A stretch of 64,000 nucleotides of DNA. It comes from Dyella tabacisoli. GTDB lineage: Bacteria > Pseudomonadota > Gammaproteobacteria > Xanthomonadales > Rhodanobacteraceae. Below, in pieces: positions 26,475-37,602 of the stretch. A program made the position numbers and the translations under genes. The stretch is taken from the NCBI RefSeq assembly GCF_003350925.1, contig NZ_KZ857180.1, positions 124,001 to 188,000 of the forward strand. Reading direction: 5' to 3'. Position 1 is the stretch's first letter. Each line of letters begins with the position of its first letter. The notes under the pieces were generated by a model. That model searched no databases. It was not told the DNA's origin and saw only the letters and a program-made list of their open reading frames with translations.

Positions 26475-26828
26475 ATGTCCACTGTTGCCAACATCGTTAT
26501 TGCGTTAGTCGCGTTGCTGCACCTGTGGTTTCTGGTGCTGGAAATGTTCTTGTGGGACAAGCCGATCGGCCGACGCACCTTCGGCCTCACCGCGGAATTC
26601 GCCACCGCATCGAAGGTACTGGCCGCCAATCAGGGGCTGTATAACGGCTTTCTTGCTGCCGGACTGATCTGGGGACTGAGTCTTGGCAGCAACGGCGCTT
26701 GCGTGAAGATCTTCTTTCTCGGCTGCGTGCTGATCGCCGGCATCTATGGCGGGCTGACCGCAAGCCGGAAAATCCTGCTGGTTCAAGCGCTGCCTGCGCT
26801 ACTGGGCCTGATCTTGCTACTGGCCTAG
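26475..26828 (+). CDS. Small membrane protein, DUF1304 family
   Basis: The 117-residue protein has four predicted membrane helices. It opens with IVIALVALLHLWFLVLEMFLW and contains the NQGLYNGFLAAGLIWGL segment, both diagnostic of DUF1304. The function of the family is unknown. GGGGAGG precedes ATG 26475 at good spacing. It sits alone between the M24 gene and a desaturase gene. Confidence 0.88.
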   Translation: MSTVANIVIALVALLHLWFLVLEMFLWDKPIGRRTFGLTAEFATASKVLAANQGLYNGFLAAGLIWGLSLGSNGACVKIFFLGCVLIAGIYGGLTASRKILLVQALPALLGLILLLA

Positions 26829-26904
26829 CCGTACCATGCATATCCATACGCACGGCATGGCATTCGATTACCATGCAGGTCATATTCTTCGGTAGGGCAA
26901 GTCG

Positions 26905-28080
26905 ATGTCGTTCGATTCACCGCAGCACCATGCGGATGTTGCTTGCCCACCTGCTTTGAATGTTTCCGAAGACAGACTCCGTTTCAGCGGTGACAACAGG
27001 TTTCAACGCGAGCTTAGGCGTCGAGTAGAGGACTACTTCAAGCAGAGTGGCCGCAAGCAGCGCGATAACGCGCCGATGTATCTGAAGACGGCCGTCATTC
27101 TTGCCGTTTTCATCGCCTCTTACGTGCTTCTGGTGTTCTTTGCGGCCACGTGGTGGCAAGGCTTGCTGCTCAGCCTCGTGCTTGGCGTGGCCACCGCCGG
27201 GATCGGCTTCAATATTCAGCATGATGGCGGCCATCAGGCGTATTCGGATCGCCGTGGCATCAATAAAGCCATGGCGATGACGCTGGATCTGGTCGGCGGC
27301 AGCTCGTACATCTGGCACTGGAAGCACGCACGCTTCCACCACACCTATACCAATATCGCCGGCCACGACAGCGACATCGACCTAGGCGTCCTGGCGCGGC
27401 TGTCGCCGACGCAGAAGCGGCGCCCATGGCACCGCTGGCAGCATATCTATCTCTGGGTGCTGTATAGCGTCACCGCGATACGCTGGCATTTGTACGGCGA
27501 TTTTCGCGACATGATTACCGGCACCATCGGCGAACGCCCGTTTACGCGGCCGCGCGGCTGGGATCTGGCGGTGTTTGTGCTTGGCAAGCTGGTGTTCTTC
27601 ACCCTCGCTTTCGGCCTGCCGCTGCTCTTCCATTCGGTGGGCATGGTGCTGATGTGCTACACGGCTGTCGCGGGTGTAGCCGGACTGCTGCTGGCGCTGG
27701 TATTTCAGTTGGCGCACGTCGTGGAACAGGCGGAGTTTCCGCTACCGGGCGAGCAGAGCCAGCAGATCGACACGCCCTGGGCCATCCATCAACTGGAAAC
27801 CACGGTCGACTTTGCCCGCGACAACCGCGTGCTGAGCTGGCTGGTCGGCGGCTTGAATTTCCAGGTGGCGCATCACCTGTTCGTGCGCATCTCGCATATT
27901 CACTATCCGGCGATAGCGCGGGTGATCGAAAGTACCTGCCGCGAATACGGTGTGGCCTACCATGCCCACGGCTCATTCAGCGCCGGCATCGCCTCGCATT
28001 ATCGGTTTCTGCGACAGATGGGCATGCCGGCCGCGGCAACCTCGCCCATCCTCACCGCCGAGCCGTTACTGCAAAACTGA
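26905..28080 (+). CDS. Membrane fatty-acid desaturase
   Basis: The 391-residue protein has the three His boxes of membrane acyl desaturases: HDGGH (about residue 106), HARFHH (about 134) and VAHH near 325, with hydrophobic helices between. It belongs to the acyl-lipid/linoleoyl-CoA desaturase group, which introduces double bonds into membrane acyl chains with a di-iron centre. Position specificity cannot be read from the sequence. A GGCGGTTT hairpin follows the stop. Confidence 0.92.
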   Translation: MSFDSPQHHADVACPPALNVSEDRLRFSGDNRFQRELRRRVEDYFKQSGRKQRDNAPMYLKTAVILAVFIASYVLLVFFAATWWQGLLLSLVLGVATAGIGFNIQHDGGHQAYSDRRGINKAMAMTLDLVGGSSYIWHWKHARFHHTYTNIAGHDSDIDLGVLARLSPTQKRRPWHRWQHIYLWVLYSVTAIRWHLYGDFRDMITGTIGERPFTRPRGWDLAVFVLGKLVFFTLAFGLPLLFHSVGMVLMCYTAVAGVAGLLLALVFQLAHVVEQAEFPLPGEQSQQIDTPWAIHQLETTVDFARDNRVLSWLVGGLNFQVAHHLFVRISHIHYPAIARVIESTCREYGVAYHAHGSFSAGIASHYRFLRQMGMPAAATSPILTAEPLLQN

Positions 28081-28085
28081 ACGAC

Positions 28086-28106
28086 AAACCGCCCGACCGG
28101 CGGTTT
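28086..28106 (+). terminator. Intrinsic terminator-like hairpin after the desaturase gene
   Basis: AAACCGCC and GGCGGTTT form an 8-bp stem with a 5-base loop, starting 6 bases after the desaturase stop codon; the T-run is only three bases long. Confidence 0.65.
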
Positions 28107-28203
28107 CCTCGGCCAAGCGGCCTGGTGCACCGTCCCGATAGCCAGACCAGCCACCCGATGGGCCCCTGGTATCATTGCCGGCTTGTCTCCTGCCAGCACC
28201 CCC

Positions 28204-29805
<1,602 letters not shown>

Positions 29806-29816
29806 TAGCCTGAGCT

Positions 29817-29869
29817 GCGCTCCCCTGCGACCGAAGGGAGCCTCCTTTTCGGGACAAGCAAGGGAGCGC
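29817..29869. repeat. CTCCCT/AGGGAG hairpin element after prfC
   Basis: GCGCTCCCCT and AAGGGAGCGC form an imperfect outer stem around an inner CCGAAGGGAGCCTCCTTTTCGGG hairpin. The arms resemble the perfect hairpin after sdaA, so this may be a small repeat family with terminator or mRNA-stabilising function. Confidence 0.45.
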
Positions 29870-29942
29870 GGACCAATATCAATGGGCTCTATAAAACAGC
29901 GCTGCTAGCCTGCATTCACCTTATAAAGCGACCACACCGCCG

Positions 29943-30884
29943 ATGCACGACAAAAACCTTGCTTTCGCGACCCCGGCTGACGCCACTACCCGGCAACGCT
30001 GGCTCGTGTTTTCGCCGCTCGCGCGCATCATTACCTTTACCGCGATGATGATTGCCCTCAGCTTTCCGACGCATATGATCGTCGCCGGGCTGGGCTGGAC
30101 TAAAGCAGGCACACCCGTACAGCACGCGCTAGGCACATTGAGCCTGCAACTGGTGCCTGTGTTGATTGCTTATCTGGTCCTGGTGCGCTTGATCGAGCGC
30201 CGCCCTATGTGCGAATTGGCTTTACGTTCGATACCTACCTTCGGTATCGCCGGACTGGTCAGCGGCGCCGTGCTGTTCAGCGTCGTCGTCGCGGTGTTGT
30301 GGTTGCTCGGCAGCTATCACGTCACCGGCACGCGTGCGGATGTCGCATGGCTGCCGGCTGTCCTGGTAGCGGGTATCGGCGCCGGCATCGGCGAGGAGGT
30401 GGTTACTCGCGGCGTACTTTTTCGCATCACCGAAGAAGGGCTGGGCACATGGTCGGCGCTGGCGATCTCCGCGGTGTTTTTCGGCGCCATGCATATCTTC
30501 AATCCAGGCGCCACGGTGTGGAGTTCGGTGGCGATAGCGATCGAGGCCGGCTTGCTGCTCGCGCTGATCTATCACGTGACCCGTTCGCTATGGGCCTGCA
30601 TCGGCCTGCACGCGGCCTGGAACATCATGCAAGGCACGGTTTACGGCATCCCGGTTTCGGGCGGCGCCGCCGAAGGCTGGCTTATCTCCAACCGCACCGG
30701 TCCCGACTGGCTTAGCGGCGGTCTCTTCGGCGCGGAAGCTTCGGTCGTCGCGCTGCTTACCTGCTCCATCGTCACGCTGGCGCTGTTGATCGTCGCGTTT
30801 CGTCGCAAGAGCATCGTGGCGCCAGCCTGGGTGCGTCGGCGGGCGACCTTGCAAGAAGCAAACAACACCATCGCTACGCGTTGA
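29943..30884 (+). CDS. CPBP-family intramembrane metalloprotease
   Basis: The 313-residue protein has about eight membrane helices and the three CPBP (Abi) motifs: GEEVVTRGVLF (EExxxR, about 150), FGAMHIFNP (FxxxH, about 181) and the HAAWN motif (about 222). Such proteases or putative proteases cleave prenylated or other membrane proteins and can give bacteriocin self-immunity. No bacteriocin gene is nearby. ATG 29943 fits the family N-terminus, and its 3' end overlaps the opposite hotdog gene by 11 bases. Confidence 0.9.
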   Translation: MHDKNLAFATPADATTRQRWLVFSPLARIITFTAMMIALSFPTHMIVAGLGWTKAGTPVQHALGTLSLQLVPVLIAYLVLVRLIERRPMCELALRSIPTFGIAGLVSGAVLFSVVVAVLWLLGSYHVTGTRADVAWLPAVLVAGIGAGIGEEVVTRGVLFRITEEGLGTWSALAISAVFFGAMHIFNPGATVWSSVAIAIEAGLLLALIYHVTRSLWACIGLHAAWNIMQGTVYGIPVSGGAAEGWLISNRTGPDWLSGGLFGAEASVVALLTCSIVTLALLIVAFRRKSIVAPAWVRRRATLQEANNTIATR

Positions 30885-31380
30885 CGGCCGATTCTGCGGC
30901 GGGCTCGGCGACACGCTGGCGCGGCGACACCCACATCGCAATGCGTGCACGAAATACCGTGTTGCCTGCCTTATCGGCGACCTGCACCACGACCGGCCAT
31001 TCCTGACCGCTATCGGATACAAGCAGCGGCGCTTCGGGTGTGGCAACCGCATGCATGGCGCCCGTGGCCTTGTGCAGGTATTCGACCGTCATGCCCTTGG
31101 GAATCCAGCGCATGCCGGCCGGCATGGTCGCCTCGGCCATGACACCGGCACTGAGTTCGGCAAGATTACATAGTGCGATGGCGTGCACTGTACCGATATG
31201 GTTGTGTACGCGCCGGCGATCGCGCATGCGAACCTCGCAGCGCCCCGGCTCCAGCGCCACAAAGCGCGGCGCGATGGTGGCGAAATAAGGCGCCCTGAAA
31301 CACACCGCGCGCGAGAACAGCCAATCCCCGCCCGGCCAGCGTGTGATGCGGCGGTATAACGACAGTAACGGCGCACTCAT
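30874..31380 (-). CDS. DUF4442 hotdog-fold protein (thioesterase-like)
   Basis: The 168-residue protein matches DUF4442, a hotdog fold related to PaaI acyl-CoA thioesterases. The block VHNHIGTVHAIALCNLAELSAG contains the Asn/His and Glu positions typical of the family active-site helix. It probably binds or hydrolyses acyl-thioesters in the cytoplasm. It lies 62 bases downstream of fadE on the same strand, consistent with a joint role in fatty-acid turnover. Confidence 0.82.
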   Translation of the reverse strand: MSAPLLSLYRRITRWPGGDWLFSRAVCFRAPYFATIAPRFVALEPGRCEVRMRDRRRVHNHIGTVHAIALCNLAELSAGVMAEATMPAGMRWIPKGMTVEYLHKATGAMHAVATPEAPLLVSDSGQEWPVVVQVADKAGNTVFRARIAMWVSPRQRVAEPAAESAVNA

Positions 31381-31442
31381 GGCGTCTCCCGAAGACGGCA
31401 GCGCATGCTGCCGTCTTCGCTGGTGGTATTGGATGCTGCTGA

Positions 31443-33911
31443 TTACGCCGCGTCGGCGAGTTTCTTTACGCCCGAACGAGTCACCGCCGCGCGCAATTCG
31501 GACGGATCGAAATCGTCGACCGAAATGAACTCGAACACGCCTTCGCGCACGCGCTTGAGCAAATCGAACTCCGCCGCATTGATGACACCGGCCTGCTGCG
31601 CCTCGGCAAGCTGCCCGAGGTAATCGTGCGACTGGAACTGACCTGCCTTCTGCGCTTTGGCGAACTTACGCTCGACCGGCTCGGCGGCGATCACGTCCGG
31701 CAACAAGGCATTCATGCGACCGATCGTGTTGTTCGCGGTCGGGGTGAGATAGACCCATTCCATCAGACGATCGCGTGCCTCACCCGGCGCAGTGATGATC
31801 GCCGCAACGCGACGACCGAGACGATCGGACGGCGGTACTTCGCGGCGCCCCCACGGAAACACCAGTGCGCGCAGCAACCATGACACCGGGCGTAGCGGGA
31901 AATTGCGAATCGCGCCGTCCAGTGCCATCTGCGTACGCCACATGCACTCGTGGAATGCCCATGCCAGCAGCGGGCGATCCGCTTCCGGCCGGCCGGTGTC
32001 TTCATAGCGCTTAAGCATGGCGCTGGCGATGTAGAGATAGCTCAGCACATCGCCTAGACGCGCGGAAAGCTTCTCTTTGAACTTCAACTTGCCGCCGAGC
32101 ACGCCCATGAACACGTCCGAGCACAACGCCAGCGCGGCCGAATAACGATTGAGCTTGCGGTAGTAACGACGGGTATAGGCATCGCCCGCACTCTCGCCGA
32201 TACGCGAAGCAGTGAGGCCCAGGGTGAAGCTGCGGATCGCATTGGAAATACCAAAGCCGATATGGCCAAACAGCGCACGATCGAAAGTTTTAAGCCGCTC
32301 GCTGTAGTCGGCGATGGATAGCGCCTGCATCTCCTTCAGCACATAGGGATGGCAGCGGATCGCACCCTGACCGAAGATCATCAGGCTGCGCGTCATGATG
32401 TTCGCGCCCTCCACGGTGATCGCGATCGGCACGCCCTGCCAGGCGCGACCGGCGTAATTTTTCGGACCAAGCTGTACGGCCTTGCCGCCATGCACGTCCA
32501 TCGCGTCGCCGGCGATGATGCGACCCCATTCGGTGGCGTGGTATTTCGCAATCGCCGACGGCACCGCCGGCTTCTCGCCACGGTCCACCGCGGCAGCCGT
32601 CGCGCGCGATAACGCAGCGGTGGCGTAAGTGAGGCCGCCGATGCGGGCCAGCGCCTCTTCCACACCTTCAAAGCGCGCGATAGCCAACCCAAACTGTTTG
32701 CGCATGCGCGCATAGGCGCCGGTGGAGGCCACCGCCGCGCGCACGCCGCCAGTGGCGTTGGACGGCAGCGAAATCGCGCGCCCCACCGAAAGACACTCCA
32801 CCAGCATGCGCCAGCCATGGCCGGCCATATGCGCGCCGCCGATCAGCGTGGTCAGCGGTACGAAGATGTCCTTGCCGTGTACCGGGCCATTCTGGAACGG
32901 CACATTCAACGGGAAGTGGCGACGACCGATCTGCAAACCGGGGGTCGAGCGCGGCAGTAGTGCCAAGGTAATACCGAGGTCTTCCTTGTCGCCGAGCAAT
33001 TTGTCCGGGTCGTACATGCGGAAGGCCAGGCCGACCACCGTAGCGATTGGCGCCAGCGTGATGTAACGCTTGTCGAAGGTGAGTCGCATGCCCAGCGTAT
33101 CGACGCCATCGACGGTCTGTTTGCAAACGATGCCGAAGTCGGTGATCGAGGTGGCATCGGAGCCGGCATATGGACCGGTCAGCGCAAAACAGGGGATTTC
33201 TTCACCGACGGCCAGTCGCGGCAGGTAATGGTTCTTCTGCTCATCGCTGCCGTAGTGCAGCAACAGCTCGGCCGGGCCGAGCGAGTTCGGTACCGCCACG
33301 GTCGAAGCCACGGTGGCCGACATCGTCGCCAGTTTCTGCAGCACCGCCGAATGCGCCAGCGCGGAGAAGCCAAGACCGCCGTACGACTTCGGAATAATCA
33401 TGCCGAAGAATTTGTGTTGCTTGATAAAAGCCCAGACGTCGGGCGGCAAGTCGGCCAGCTCGTGGGTGATCTGCCAGTCGTCGATCATGCCGCACAACTG
33501 CTCCACCGGGCCGTCCAGGAAGGCTTGCTCCTCGACGCTCAGCTCGGGCTTGGGCTGCTTGAGCAACTCGTGCCAATCGGGCTTGCCGGAGAACAGCTCG
33601 CCTTCGAAGCCGACCGTACCGGCCTCCAGCGCGGTCTGCTCGGTTTCGGATAGCTTGGGCGTGACCTTGGCGAACAGCTTGAGCAAAGGCGCGCTGATTT
33701 TCTTGCGGCGGAAATCCGCCTGCAGCAAGGGCAGCGCAATCGCCGCCTCGATAATCAACAGAATCACCATCGTCCACGGCGCATGCGCGAGCAAACCCAC
33801 GATCAGCGTGGTCGCCGCCGTAACGATCGCCCAGGTGCGCAGATTGCTGCGATGGTAGGCACAGGCGCCAGTAGCAATAAGCGCCGCCAGCAGGGTCAGT
33901 ATCACGGACAT
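31443..33911 (-). CDS. fadE: Acyl-CoA dehydrogenase FadE
   Basis: The 822-residue protein is close to the E. coli FadE length (814). It has an N-terminal hydrophobic region with two or three helices (about 1-65), the acyl-CoA dehydrogenase core with CFALTGPYAGSDA and LTFDKRYITLAPIA, the FAD/catalytic region VHGGKAVQLGPKN and a long C-terminal DUF1974-type extension. It catalyses the first oxidation of beta-oxidation, passing electrons to ETF; ETF-ubiquinone oxidoreductase is encoded at 60337. No FadR-like operator was evident by eye. Confidence 0.95.
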   Translation of the reverse strand: MSVILTLLAALIATGACAYHRSNLRTWAIVTAATTLIVGLLAHAPWTMVILLIIEAAIALPLLQADFRRKKISAPLLKLFAKVTPKLSETEQTALEAGTVGFEGELFSGKPDWHELLKQPKPELSVEEQAFLDGPVEQLCGMIDDWQITHELADLPPDVWAFIKQHKFFGMIIPKSYGGLGFSALAHSAVLQKLATMSATVASTVAVPNSLGPAELLLHYGSDEQKNHYLPRLAVGEEIPCFALTGPYAGSDATSITDFGIVCKQTVDGVDTLGMRLTFDKRYITLAPIATVVGLAFRMYDPDKLLGDKEDLGITLALLPRSTPGLQIGRRHFPLNVPFQNGPVHGKDIFVPLTTLIGGAHMAGHGWRMLVECLSVGRAISLPSNATGGVRAAVASTGAYARMRKQFGLAIARFEGVEEALARIGGLTYATAALSRATAAAVDRGEKPAVPSAIAKYHATEWGRIIAGDAMDVHGGKAVQLGPKNYAGRAWQGVPIAITVEGANIMTRSLMIFGQGAIRCHPYVLKEMQALSIADYSERLKTFDRALFGHIGFGISNAIRSFTLGLTASRIGESAGDAYTRRYYRKLNRYSAALALCSDVFMGVLGGKLKFKEKLSARLGDVLSYLYIASAMLKRYEDTGRPEADRPLLAWAFHECMWRTQMALDGAIRNFPLRPVSWLLRALVFPWGRREVPPSDRLGRRVAAIITAPGEARDRLMEWVYLTPTANNTIGRMNALLPDVIAAEPVERKFAKAQKAGQFQSHDYLGQLAEAQQAGVINAAEFDLLKRVREGVFEFISVDDFDPSELRAAVTRSGVKKLADAA

Positions 33912-33968
33912 CTCAACACCTCATTACGAGTTATACGACGCCGGCGCTTTCATCAGCGCCAGCCAGCT

Positions 33969-34859
33969 CTAGCCTAATTTCGAAGAACGCCCGAATGCGC
34001 CCTCCAGGCTTTGTACAAACTTGACGATTTCCTGGGTGAACGCGTCATTGGCATCGCCGGCCAGCATGTGCGTGGCTTGCGACAACTCGACATGTTGCGC
34101 ATGCGGCACGAGTTGCAAAAACTCGCCAACGGTATCGCGCGACACCACATCGCTGCGGCCGCCGGACAACAGCAGCAACGGTACCTTGACCTTCGCCGCG
34201 GCCGTCATCAAACGCGGCTGATAGCGCTCACTTTCGCGCACTACGCCATCGAGCATGGCCGGATCCCAGTGCCAGCGCAGCCGGCCATCGACGCCTTCAC
34301 GCAGCAAGGGACGCAACTGATCTTCGCTCTTGCGCTCGCGGCGCTGCGGCAGATAGATGGCGATCTGCTCGGCCGCCTCGGCATAGTCGGCAAAACCTTC
34401 GGGATGCGCCTGCATGAAGGCGAGAATGCGCTCAACCCCAGCGGTTTCCCAGCGCGGGGTAATGTCCACCAGTACCAGCGCACGAAACGGCGACGGGTCG
34501 ATTTCGCCTGCCACGACCAAACCGAGCAAGCCGCCCATCGAGGCACCTACCAACACCGGCGGCTCAGGCTGCGCGCGCGCCAGCGTCAGCAGGTCATCGA
34601 CAAATTGCTCCATGTGGTACTCGCCGCCCGGTACCCGATCGCTTTCGCCGTGTCCGCGGGCATCGAAGGTGACACAACGACAACCTTCGGTGGCTAGTGC
34701 CGCTGCTGCGCCTTTCCACGCACCGCGCGTTTGGCCAAAGCCATGGGCAAACAATAAGGTCGATTTGCCAGTGGCGTGACGGACCTCTACCGAGAGGCCC
34801 AGGCCATCGACCGTGGTCGCGCGGGAGATCGTGCTATCGGGAGAGGTTGCGGTAAACAT
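33969..34859 (-). CDS. Alpha/beta hydrolase
   Basis: The protein of about 296 residues has an oxyanion segment FAHGFGQTRGAW, nucleophile elbow GASMGG (Ser about 107), acid-loop SGGRSDVVSRD and the catalytic His in LSQATHML. It is a generic serine hydrolase of the alpha/beta fold; the substrate is unknown. The start is uncertain: ATG 34859 lies at a TTGACG-17-CATACT promoter-like sequence that would make the transcript nearly leaderless, while GTG 34928 would add 23 residues. It is divergent from a TetR regulator across an 18-bp perfect palindrome, so it is a likely target of that regulator. Confidence 0.85.
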   Translation of the reverse strand: MFTATSPDSTISRATTVDGLGLSVEVRHATGKSTLLFAHGFGQTRGAWKGAAAALATEGCRCVTFDARGHGESDRVPGGEYHMEQFVDDLLTLARAQPEPPVLVGASMGGLLGLVVAGEIDPSPFRALVLVDITPRWETAGVERILAFMQAHPEGFADYAEAAEQIAIYLPQRRERKSEDQLRPLLREGVDGRLRWHWDPAMLDGVVRESERYQPRLMTAAAKVKVPLLLLSGGRSDVVSRDTVGEFLQLVPHAQHVELSQATHMLAGDANDAFTQEIVKFVQSLEGAFGRSSKLG

Positions 34860-34937
34860 ACGGACGAGTATGGATCGCGCCAAAGGTATCGTCAATATGG
34901 CATCTCCAGGCGCCGCAACCTCGCTCACAATTCAATA

Positions 34938-34955
34938 AATTCAACATGTTGAATT
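34938..34955. promoter_or_regulatory. Perfect 18-bp palindrome, putative TetR operator
   Basis: AATTCAACATGTTGAATT is fully self-complementary and sits in the short divergent region between the hydrolase and TetR-family genes. It abuts TTGACG, a possible -35 for the regulator gene. Size and location fit a TetR dimer site controlling both genes. Confidence 0.75.
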
Positions 34956-34985
34956 GACGGCAGGGACTGCAGCTACCATACGCCA

Positions 34986-35576
34986 ATGAATGTAAGCAGC
35001 AAACCGGAACGTACCCGCCTATCCGCGGAAGACTGGGAAGACGCCGCCCTCCGCCTGATCGCCGAACAAGGTGTGGGTGCGGTCGCGGTGGAGGCCCTCG
35101 CGCGCCAGCTTGGCGTCACCAAAGGCAGTTTCTACTGGCATTTCCGCACTCGCGAGGCTTTGATACAAGCCGCGCTGGAACGCTGGGAGCAGTACGGCGA
35201 GCGCGAAGTCATCAGCCAGATCGAGGCGATTTCGGACCCGCGCGAGCGCCTGCCTGAACTCTTCCGCCGGGTCGCTCACGAGCTACAGCCGCATCGCGTC
35301 TACGCTGCCCTGCTCAAGGCGCTGGATCATCCACAAGTGGTCCCCGTGATGGCCCGCGTATCGCAGCGGCGCATGGAGTTTCTCAACACGGCTTATTGTC
35401 AGGCTGGCCTGCCCGCGCCCGAGGCGCTCAATCGCGCCCGATTGACCTATGCCGCCTACGTCGGCTTTCTGCAATTGAATTTCACACTTGGCCTACCTCG
35501 CATCAGCCACGATGAGTTTGACGCATATGTCGAGCACATGATCGCCACCCTGATTCCAGCCTCTCAGCCCGTCTGA
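34986..35576 (+). CDS. TetR/AcrR-family transcriptional regulator
   Basis: The 196-residue protein has the TetR helix-turn-helix at about 28-58 (VEALARQLGVTKGSFYWHF) and a C-terminal ligand-binding domain without recognisable specificity. It is divergent from the alpha/beta hydrolase gene, with the perfect palindrome between them 31 bases upstream of this start. It probably represses both genes until an acyl or aromatic ester-type ligand binds; the ligand is a guess. Confidence 0.92.
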   Translation: MNVSSKPERTRLSAEDWEDAALRLIAEQGVGAVAVEALARQLGVTKGSFYWHFRTREALIQAALERWEQYGEREVISQIEAISDPRERLPELFRRVAHELQPHRVYAALLKALDHPQVVPVMARVSQRRMEFLNTAYCQAGLPAPEALNRARLTYAAYVGFLQLNFTLGLPRISHDEFDAYVEHMIATLIPASQPV

Positions 35577-35678
35577 AGGCATTGTTGACAGGGCGAGCTG
35601 TTGCATTCCTCCTTGCAATGCCAGTGCTCGTAAACTACCGTTTCTGTTCTTTTTTGACACAAGACCAGAGGGAAACAC

Positions 35679-37463
35679 ATGGCGAGCAAGCTGGAGGCGC
35701 TTGAGCGCTGGGTTGACGAGGTTGCCAAGCTCACCCGCCCGTCGCATATCCATTGGTGCGACGGCTCGGATGACGAGTACCAAGCGCTGGTGCAGCAGAT
35801 GCTGCAGACCGGCGACCTGATCGAGCTGAATCAACAGACCCACCCCGGCTGCTATCTGCACCGTTCGAACCACGCCGATGTGGCCCGCGTAGAGCACCTC
35901 ACCTTCGTCTGCACCCAGACCGAAGAAGACGCCGGCCCGAACAATCATTGGATGGCCCCCAACGAAGCGCACGGCAAGATCGACGCACTTTTCGACGGCT
36001 GTATGCAGGGCCGCACGATGTACGTGATCCCCTATTGCATGGGTCCGATCGACTCGCCATTGGCGCGTTGCGGCGTGGAAATCACCGATAGCCCCTATGT
36101 CGTAGCCAATATGCGCACGATGACCCGCATGGGCGCCGCCGCACAAACACGTATCGAGCGCGAAGGCGGCTTCGTGAAAGGCCTGCACTCGACCGGCGAG
36201 CTGGACCCGGAACGCCGTTTCATCATGCATTTCCCGGAAGAGCTTTCGATCAAGTCCTACGGTTCGGGCTATGGCGGCAACGCCTTATTGGGCAAGAAGT
36301 GCCACGCCCTGCGCATCGCTAGCTGGCAGGCCAGATCCGAAGGCTGGCTGGCCGAGCACATGCTGATTGTCGGTATCGAAAATCCACAGGGCGAAACGCA
36401 CTACGTCGCCGCCGCCTTCCCTTCTGCCTGCGGCAAAACCAATCTGGCCATGCTGATTCCGCCGGAAGGGTATCGCCAGGACGGCTGGAAGGTATGGACG
36501 ATTGGCGACGACATTTGCTGGATGCGTCCGGGCAGCGACGGCCGTCTTTACGCCATCAACCCGGAGGCCGGTTTCTTCGGCGTAGCTCCAGGCACCAGCG
36601 CCGCGACGAATGCCAACGCGTTGGCCAGTGTGTCCCGCGACACCATCTTTACCAATGTCGCGGTAACTGCCGACAACCAACCCTGGTGGGAAGGCCTGCC
36701 CGGCACTCCGGTCACTGACTGGCGGGGACGTCCGTACGATCCAGCGAACGGTCCGGCCGCCCACCCTAATTCGCGTTTCACGGTGAGCGCCAAACAATGC
36801 CCCACCTGGTCGCCCAAGGCGGAAGACGCCCAAGGCGTGCCGATCAGCGCCATCGTTTTCGGCGGTCGCCGCCCCTCGCTGGTGCCGCTGGTACTCGAAG
36901 CCCGCGACTGGACGCACGGCGTGCTGCTAGGCGCCGCGATGGGCTCGGAAACCACCGCTGCCGCCACCGGCGAAGTCGGCGTACTGCGTCGCGATTCGAT
37001 GGCCATGAAGCCCTTCTGCGGCTACCACTATGGCGACTACTTCGCGCATTGGCAGTCGTTCGATCAAGCCGGCGCCCACTTGCCGAAGATCTTCCACGTC
37101 AACTGGTTCCGCAAAGGCCGCGACGGCAAGTTCCTATGGCCGGGTTTTGGCGACAACCTGCGCGTACTGGAATGGATGATCGCGCGCATCAAGGGCGATG
37201 CGGCCGGCATGGAAACACCGATCGGCATTGTCCCGGCGCCAAACGAGTTGCGCACCACCGGGTTGAATCTCGATGCCGCGACCCTCGGCGAGCTGCTCGA
37301 CGTGGACCACGCCGGCTGGCAGACCGAGCTTGCCGCTATCGGCGACTATCTGCACAGCTTCGGCAAGCGCCTGCCTAAATCGTTGCATGTCGAGCAACAG
37401 CGCGTAGCCAGCGCGCTTGCACAGGCCGCCACGGCAAGCCGTCAGGTTGCCGCCACGTCCTGA
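35679..37463 (+). CDS. pckG: Phosphoenolpyruvate carboxykinase (GTP)
   Basis: The 594-residue enzyme has the GTP-type PEPCK signatures: YVIPYCMGP, the substrate region KSYGSGYGGNALLGKKC, the kinase P-loop FPSACGKTNLAM (about 248-259) and metal-binding GDDICWM. It converts oxaloacetate plus GTP to phosphoenolpyruvate for gluconeogenesis. Length matches the family (about 600). The ribosome site GAGGGAAA precedes ATG 35679. A 14-bp stem hairpin follows the stop codon. Confidence 0.97.
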   Translation: MASKLEALERWVDEVAKLTRPSHIHWCDGSDDEYQALVQQMLQTGDLIELNQQTHPGCYLHRSNHADVARVEHLTFVCTQTEEDAGPNNHWMAPNEAHGKIDALFDGCMQGRTMYVIPYCMGPIDSPLARCGVEITDSPYVVANMRTMTRMGAAAQTRIEREGGFVKGLHSTGELDPERRFIMHFPEELSIKSYGSGYGGNALLGKKCHALRIASWQARSEGWLAEHMLIVGIENPQGETHYVAAAFPSACGKTNLAMLIPPEGYRQDGWKVWTIGDDICWMRPGSDGRLYAINPEAGFFGVAPGTSAATNANALASVSRDTIFTNVAVTADNQPWWEGLPGTPVTDWRGRPYDPANGPAAHPNSRFTVSAKQCPTWSPKAEDAQGVPISAIVFGGRRPSLVPLVLEARDWTHGVLLGAAMGSETTAAATGEVGVLRRDSMAMKPFCGYHYGDYFAHWQSFDQAGAHLPKIFHVNWFRKGRDGKFLWPGFGDNLRVLEWMIARIKGDAAGMETPIGIVPAPNELRTTGLNLDAATLGELLDVDHAGWQTELAAIGDYLHSFGKRLPKSLHVEQQRVASALAQAATASRQVAATS

Positions 37464-37472
37464 AGTCGATGA

Positions 37473-37512
37473 CATTCGGAGCGGCCACGGTGTATGCCGG
37501 CCGCTCCGAATG
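37473..37512 (+). terminator. Long-stem hairpin after pckG
   Basis: CATTCGGAGCGGCC and GGCCGCTCCGAATG form a perfect 14-bp stem with a 12-base loop, beginning 9 bases after the pckG stop. There is no T-run. Confidence 0.65.
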
Positions 37513-37602
37513 GCGACATGTAGATACGTACTAAACCTTGTCCAGCATCGGTGCATCCAAGCTGGCAAGATGATCGCCTTCAGTCCCGCCACTGGAAATG
37601 CA

